Assembly: GCA_036267955.1 (NCBI GenBank)
Contig: DATAVB010000118.1
Span: 124,001-188,000, forward strand
Origin: DATAVB01 sp036267955
GTDB lineage: Bacteria > Actinomycetota > Actinomycetes > Mycobacteriales > QHCD01
Length of the DNA stretch: 64,000 nucleotides
Reading direction: 5' to 3'
Within the stretch, counting starts at the first letter, position 1, and each line of letters begins with the position of its first letter. The notes beneath the pieces are model-generated. The model was not told the origin of the DNA. It ran no database searches and saw only the letters and a list, made by a program, of their open reading frames with translations. Made by a program: the position numbers and the translations under genes. Below, in pieces: positions 60,195 through 64,000 of the stretch.

Positions 60195-60212
60195 TTGTTG
60201 AGTGTTCAACAA
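60195..60212 (-). promoter_or_regulatory. Perfect dyad upstream of the LLM-hemerythrin gene
   Basis: TTGTTGA-GTGT-TCAACAA, 28 bp before the start; a TetR-type operator in form. The cognate regulator is not identified. Confidence 0.5.
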
Positions 60213-60469
60213 GAGAGCCTACAGCGATGTCGACGTCGGCCCAACGTGATGAAGCATGCAACGCCGCCACCATCCGGATCGAAGTCCTGCCGGTCCCGGA
60301 CATGCTGCGAGTGCGTATATGTGACGACGGGTGCGGAGGCGCGACCTTTGCACAGCTCCAGCACAGGCCGCTCACAGGAATCTCACACGAACGGCCACCA
60401 CCCTGTAAAGGACCGCCGACCTGGTAGGTAAGTAGCCAGGTATCCCACCCCAGGAAGAGGACCGCCGTC

Positions 60470-61249
60470 ATGAACGACTACGAACCGACAAGCCACTCGC
60501 CGGCCGGGTCATCCCCGATGGCCATGGCTGACCCAGAACGCGGACCACGCGCGCGACGGTTGGTTTCGCGGAGAAAGGGTGCGTGGATCATGGCCACGGG
60601 GCTGACGGTCGCGATGGCCGGGCTCACCGGTGTCGGCACGGCCTCCGCGGCGGCGGTCTCGTCATCCTCGCCGTCCCTTTCGGCTGCAGCCACGCCTGGA
60701 GGCGGGCCCGCGGCTGGACCGGCAGACGGGGGTGCGACCGGCATCGTCGACTCCAGGTCCACGTCGAGCTTCACCTTTGCGACGGCAACGGGTGTAGAGG
60801 TGACCGTCGACGAGGATTCCTCCACGACGTACAGGGTCGGGATCCTTCCCGCCTCGGACAGGATCGTGAAGAAGGGGGAAAGCGTCCTCGTCCTGGGGCT
60901 CGTCGACACCTCGACCATCACAGCCACGCAAGTCACCGTGCAACCGTTTGGCGATGGCGGTGCTGTGGCTGCCCAGAAGGCCGGGGTGATCGCCTTCCAG
61001 CAGGGCGTGCCGTCGCCGACGCAGTCGGTCGGTGAGATCCCGGCGGACTACACCGAAGGGGACGGGACGATCGTCAGTGGGACAGTGGCGGACAAGGCCG
61101 CGGCGGCCGCGCAGGCCGTTGTCCCCGGAGGCATCGTCGACCGTGTGGTGCAGTTGAGTGACGGCGAGTACGAGGTCCACAACATCAGCATCAACTGGCC
61201 GCACCACGTCTTCGTCAGCAAGGACTTCAAGGTTCTCGGCTACGAATAG
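60470..61249 (+). CDS. Secreted DUF5666-like hypothetical protein
   Basis: The protein is 259 aa, from ATG 60470 (RBS AGGAAGAGGA). A long N-terminal cytoplasmic piece with RRLVSRRKGAW precedes a hydrophobic helix (MATGLTVAMAGLTGVGTASA) that is a likely signal, cleaved near ASAAAV. A small beta domain follows (TGIVDSRSTSSFTFATATGV), similar to DUF5666 proteins. The C-terminal part (about residues 195-259) ends YEVHNISINWPHHVFVSKDF and loosely recalls PepSY domains. It stands alone between the divergent LLM gene and the DUF2277 gene. Confidence 0.7.
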   Translation: MNDYEPTSHSPAGSSPMAMADPERGPRARRLVSRRKGAWIMATGLTVAMAGLTGVGTASAAAVSSSSPSLSAAATPGGGPAAGPADGGATGIVDSRSTSSFTFATATGVEVTVDEDSSTTYRVGILPASDRIVKKGESVLVLGLVDTSTITATQVTVQPFGDGGAVAAQKAGVIAFQQGVPSPTQSVGEIPADYTEGDGTIVSGTVADKAAAAAQAVVPGGIVDRVVQLSDGEYEVHNISINWPHHVFVSKDFKVLGYE

Positions 61250-61394
61250 CCACCGCGATGGAGCGCCGGTGCCGATAACCGGCCGGGTTGCCCTGGCGGC
61301 ATACGACCAGGGCAACCTGCCTCCGGACGGCCGGCCCCGGGCGCCTGCACGAACGAGATCAGCGGGACCGCCCGTACCGTGTCAGACTGGCTGT

Positions 61395-61676
61395 ATGTGT
61401 CGAAACATTCGGGTACTGAACAACTTCGATCCGCCGGCCGACAGCGACGAGATCCATGCCGCCGCGCTGCAGTACGTGCGCAAGGTCAGCGGTACAAGCA
61501 AACCGTCGGCGGCCAACGCCGCCGCCTTCAATGAGGCAGTCGAAGAGATCGCGCACATCACCGGGCACCTGCTCGACGCGCTGGTGACAACCGCGCCGAA
61601 ACGCGACCGGGAGGTCGAGGCAGCCAAGGCCAAGGCCCGCAGCGCCAAGCGGTTCGGTGACCAGGCCGCGAGCTGA
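61395..61676 (+). CDS. DUF2277 family protein
   Basis: The protein is 93 aa from ATG 61395. The core MCRNIRVLNNFDPPADSDEI, then AALQYVRKVSGTSKPSAANA and ITGHLLDALVTTAPKRDREV, is the diagnostic DUF2277 pattern. It is small and helical with no membrane segment, and of unknown function. The OsmC gene follows after 25 bp on the same strand and is probably in one transcript. Confidence 0.9.
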   Translation: MCRNIRVLNNFDPPADSDEIHAAALQYVRKVSGTSKPSAANAAAFNEAVEEIAHITGHLLDALVTTAPKRDREVEAAKAKARSAKRFGDQAAS

Positions 61677-61701
61677 GTCCGCTGAGTACGAAGGAGTGTG
61701 C

Positions 61702-62139
61702 GTGAGCGACACGCTGCGTAGCGTCGAAATCGAGCGAACCGGCCTCGGCAGCTATACGGCGCGGAATGTCCGCGGCGGCACGTTGACTATGGGCGGCGGG
61801 GACGGCCCCGATTTCAGCCCGGTTGAATTGCTGTTGGCCGCGATCGGCGGTTGCACCGCGGTCGACGTTGACCACATCACGGTGAAACGGGCCGAGCCGG
61901 AGAGATTCACCGTCACCGTAAGCGGGGACAAAATCCGGGACGAGCAAGGTAATCGCATGACGAACCTGACTGTGGAATTCGCTATCACGTTCCCGGACGG
62001 CGATGCCGGAAACGCGGCCCGCGCTGTGCTTCCCAAGGCGGTGGAAATGTCACACGACCGGCTGTGCACCGTTTCCCGTACCGTCGAACTCGGTACGCCG
62101 ATCGGAACGAGATTGCCTAACGCTGGTGCCAGCCTGTGA
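61702..62139 (+). CDS. OsmC family peroxidase-like protein
   Basis: The protein is 145 aa. GTG 61702 has AAGGAG five bases upstream. The two peroxidatic/resolving Cys positions of the OsmC/Ohr fold are present: IGGCTAVDVDHI and SHDRLCTVSRTVELG. PVELLLAAIGG is the family helix. OsmC proteins reduce organic hydroperoxides. It follows DUF2277. Its 3' end overlaps the convergent tetR gene by 23 bp. Confidence 0.88.
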   Translation: MSDTLRSVEIERTGLGSYTARNVRGGTLTMGGGDGPDFSPVELLLAAIGGCTAVDVDHITVKRAEPERFTVTVSGDKIRDEQGNRMTNLTVEFAITFPDGDAGNAARAVLPKAVEMSHDRLCTVSRTVELGTPIGTRLPNAGASL

Positions 62140-62821
62140 TCGCGGTTTCCATGTCGTCGGACGCCAACGGGTTGACGGTCAACGGCTGCCGCGGCTGGCC
62201 CTCGGCGGCGAATCCGTCCAGCGCGACCTCGATGTAGCGGCGCCATAAATCCGGTCGAACGCCGCCGCTGTAGTCGTTGACGCTCATGCTGACCCACAGC
62301 AGCATCGGAATATCGGTCGGCGCGAACTCGGGCCGAATGCGACCTGTCGCCTTCGCCCGTTCCACCAATGTGCGGGCCAGCGGCTCCAGCCGATCGCGCA
62401 CCATGGCTCGGTGTTTCGGGGATTTCGTTGCCGCCATCACCTGGAACAGGGCCCGATCGCCGGCCTGCATCTCGCCCAGTGTGTAAAGGACGTGCCGCAG
62501 GCCCACGATCGGGTCCTCGTGTCCCCCGGCTTCCCGAAACACGGCGGCGATGGCGTCGAGCCGCTGCTCGAACAAGGCGGAGAGCACGGCTTCCTTGTCG
62601 GCGAAATGCCGATAGACCGTGCCCACTCCGACCCCGGCCCGCTTGGCCAATTCGTTGAGTGAAAGTTCCAGGCCCGAATCTGCCACCAACTTGTCGGCGG
62701 CCTCGAGCAGCCGGGCCCGATTCCGGGCGACGTCCTTGCGAACTGATCGATTGGCTCCGCTCGCGGGCTCGCTCCGCACGGTGCGGGGCACATCGTTCGC
62801 ACGTTCGTCTCGTTCTGTCAT
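62117..62821 (-). CDS. TetR family transcriptional regulator
   Basis: The protein is 234 aa, from ATG 62821. A basic N-terminus (about 35 residues) precedes the HTH (LLEAADKLVADSGLELSLNE, then AGVGVGTVYRHFADKEAVLS). The C-terminal domain has the helical pattern of the family. It lies six bases after the MFS transporter gene on the same strand, so it is probably its local repressor. The operator would lie upstream of the MFS start, outside the window. Confidence 0.92.
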   Translation of the reverse strand: MTERDERANDVPRTVRSEPASGANRSVRKDVARNRARLLEAADKLVADSGLELSLNELAKRAGVGVGTVYRHFADKEAVLSALFEQRLDAIAAVFREAGGHEDPIVGLRHVLYTLGEMQAGDRALFQVMAATKSPKHRAMVRDRLEPLARTLVERAKATGRIRPEFAPTDIPMLLWVSMSVNDYSGGVRPDLWRRYIEVALDGFAAEGQPRQPLTVNPLASDDMETAITGWHQR

Positions 62822-62827
62822 GGCGAT

Positions 62828-64000
62828 CTACAACGCTACCGTCTCCTCGGCCACGGCCGCCATCGGCCGGGACCGCATCGCCAGGCCGGCCAGGATGCCG
62901 CCGCCGAGCAGTATTGCGCTCGAGGTGAGGAACGCGACGTGGTAGCTGTGCATCGCGGCCAATGCCAGCAACTGCGGGCTCGATGCGTGCGAGCCGGCGT
63001 AGTTGGACGCGGCCGTCGCGGCGATCGTGTTGAGCAGCGCGGTGCCGATCGAGCCGCCGACCTGCTGGCCGACGTTCACCATCGCCGACGCGACGCCGGC
63101 ATCGGCGCGGTCGACCCGGGCGGTCGCATTGCTCATCGCCGCCGAGAACACCAGTCCAAGGCCGACACCAAAGACCAGCAGTGCCGGCAGAACGTTGCTC
63201 GCATAGGTGCTGGTCAGGTCGAGGCCGGTCAGCATCCACATGCCAACTGCAGCAATTGTCAGTCCCGGGCCGACGATCCAGCGCGGTCCGATCCGCTGGG
63301 CCAGCACGTTGGTGCCGATCTGTGCCACGACGATGACCGCTCCGGTCAGCGGCAGGAAGGCCAGTCCCGACCTCACCGCGCTGAATCCCAGCGTCTGTTG
63401 CAGGTAATAGGTCAGAAACAGGAACACGCCGAACATTCCGACGCCGACCGTGAAGATCGCGAGGTACGCGCCGCCACGATTGCGGTCAAGCACGACGCGT
63501 AGCGGCAGCAGCGGGTTCGCCGATCGCAGTTGGCTCACCACGAACCCGACCAGCAAAACGGCACCGGCAACGAGGAATCCGAGCGTGACCGAACTCGACC
63601 AGCCGGCAGTGTCAGCGTGCGAGAAGCCGTACACGATTCCGAACAGCCCGCCGGAGACCAGCACAATCCCCGGAATGTCCAGCGGTGCACGGGTTTTCGC
63701 GGTCCGGTGCTGCAACAGGATGCTGGCGCCGATGAACGCGATCACAGCGAAGGCGAGATTGACGTACATGCACCAGCGCCAGGACAGATACTCGGTCAGC
63801 ACGCCGCCTAGCAACAGGCCGATCGCGGCGCCGCTGCCGACAATGGCGCTGTAGATGCCGAACGCCTTCGACCGTTCGCGCGCATCGGTGAATGTGGTGG
63901 TCAACAGGGACAGTGCAGCCGGGGCGAGGATCGCGCCGAATGCACCCTGCACCGCGCGAGCCGCGACGAGCATTGAGAACCCGTTCGCGGCACCGCCGAC
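62828..64000 (-). CDS. MFS multidrug efflux transporter (DHA2), N-terminus beyond window
   Basis: 390 residues are visible; the start is outside the window. It has the DHA2 layout: GAFGAILAPAALSLLTTTFT, IVGSGAAIGLLLGGVLTEYL SWRW, and paired helices to the end, where GGGILAGLAMRSRP closes it. It is strongly similar in order of blocks to the MFS at 32113-33621, so they are probable paralogues. It is followed by tetR in the same transcript, a typical efflux/repressor pair. Confidence 0.9.
   Translation of the reverse strand, partial: VGGAANGFSMLVAARAVQGAFGAILAPAALSLLTTTFTDARERSKAFGIYSAIVGSGAAIGLLLGGVLTEYLSWRWCMYVNLAFAVIAFIGASILLQHRTAKTRAPLDIPGIVLVSGGLFGIVYGFSHADTAGWSSSVTLGFLVAGAVLLVGFVVSQLRSANPLLPLRVVLDRNRGGAYLAIFTVGVGMFGVFLFLTYYLQQTLGFSAVRSGLAFLPLTGAVIVVAQIGTNVLAQRIGPRWIVGPGLTIAAVGMWMLTGLDLTSTYASNVLPALLVFGVGLGLVFSAAMSNATARVDRADAGVASAMVNVGQQVGGSIGTALLNTIAATAASNYAGSHASSPQLLALAAMHSYHVAFLTSSAILLGGGILAGLAMRSRPMAAVAEETVAL

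Noticed and set aside
1..64000. CRISPR array, rRNA operon, toxin-antitoxin pair or classical defence system
   Set aside because: No regularly spaced repeats, rRNA sequence or recognisable toxin/antitoxin or defence-gene pair was seen on either strand.

Overview
The window is high-GC DNA from an actinobacterium (Actinomycetota). Evidence: GTG starts, dense gene packing, twin-arginine signals on secreted enzymes, and a run of actinobacterial core families (DUF5679 zinc ribbon, YgjP/M48-type peptidase, zinc-dependent DUF2342 protease, YlbL-type PDZ/Lon protease, PPA1309 family, UPF0182). Genus and species cannot be fixed from the sequence alone.

Layout. (1) 1-13.4 kb is core chromosome: a ThiF-like protein (cut by the window edge), DUF5679, a glycogen-debranching glucosidase, a metallopeptidase, an ABC-2 exporter, the DUF2342 protease, the PDZ/Lon protease, PPA1309 and UPF0182, ending at an intact initiator tRNA-Met. 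(2) 13.4-38.8 kb is best read as an old genomic island inserted in that tRNA. A degenerate copy of the tRNA 3' half and its terminator hairpin lies at 38671-38758, and a truncated tyrosine integrase lacking a catalytic Arg abuts the tRNA. Inside are a wrecked thiG / TPP riboswitch / thiC locus, bluB, an IS3 remnant, a beta-glucan-type utilisation locus (glycosidase, MalF/MalG-like permeases, binding protein, GntR-LacI-type regulator, GH16 enzyme), an oxidoreductase/hydrolase cluster around a large LuxR-type (LAL) regulator, and a secreted NHL protein followed by a phospholipase C. (3) 38.8-49.2 kb holds an esterase, a ribose/fructose-type sugar ABC operon that runs into a PHP metallohydrolase and a small Cys-rich protein, and then a PhyH-type dioxygenase, a sugar epimerase and a Gfo/Idh/MocA dehydrogenase. 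(4) 49.2-64 kb holds a heterodimeric ABC exporter, a cNMP-domain histidine kinase whose redox partner gene has shrunk to 23 codons, a multi-pass glycosyltransferase-like protein, an HbpS/cupin/FadR-type group, a luciferase-like/hemerythrin fusion, an OsmC protein, and a TetR/MFS pair cut by the window end.

The richest signal is regulatory. Three copies of a CTACCCCAGGGA-type element sit 24-31 bp upstream of isochorismatase-like and GMC-oxidoreductase genes on both sides of the LAL regulator. An ACAT-NTTAAN-ATGT-type site is shared by the two arms of the glucan locus. Two consecutive perfect dyads, centred exactly 40 bp apart, precede the sugar ABC operon. CTAC-N3-GTAG dyads flank the FadR-type gene. 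DnaA-box-like sites cluster twice near the left end. Several pseudogenes keep intact control elements. No CRISPR array, rRNA or classical biosynthetic cluster is visible.
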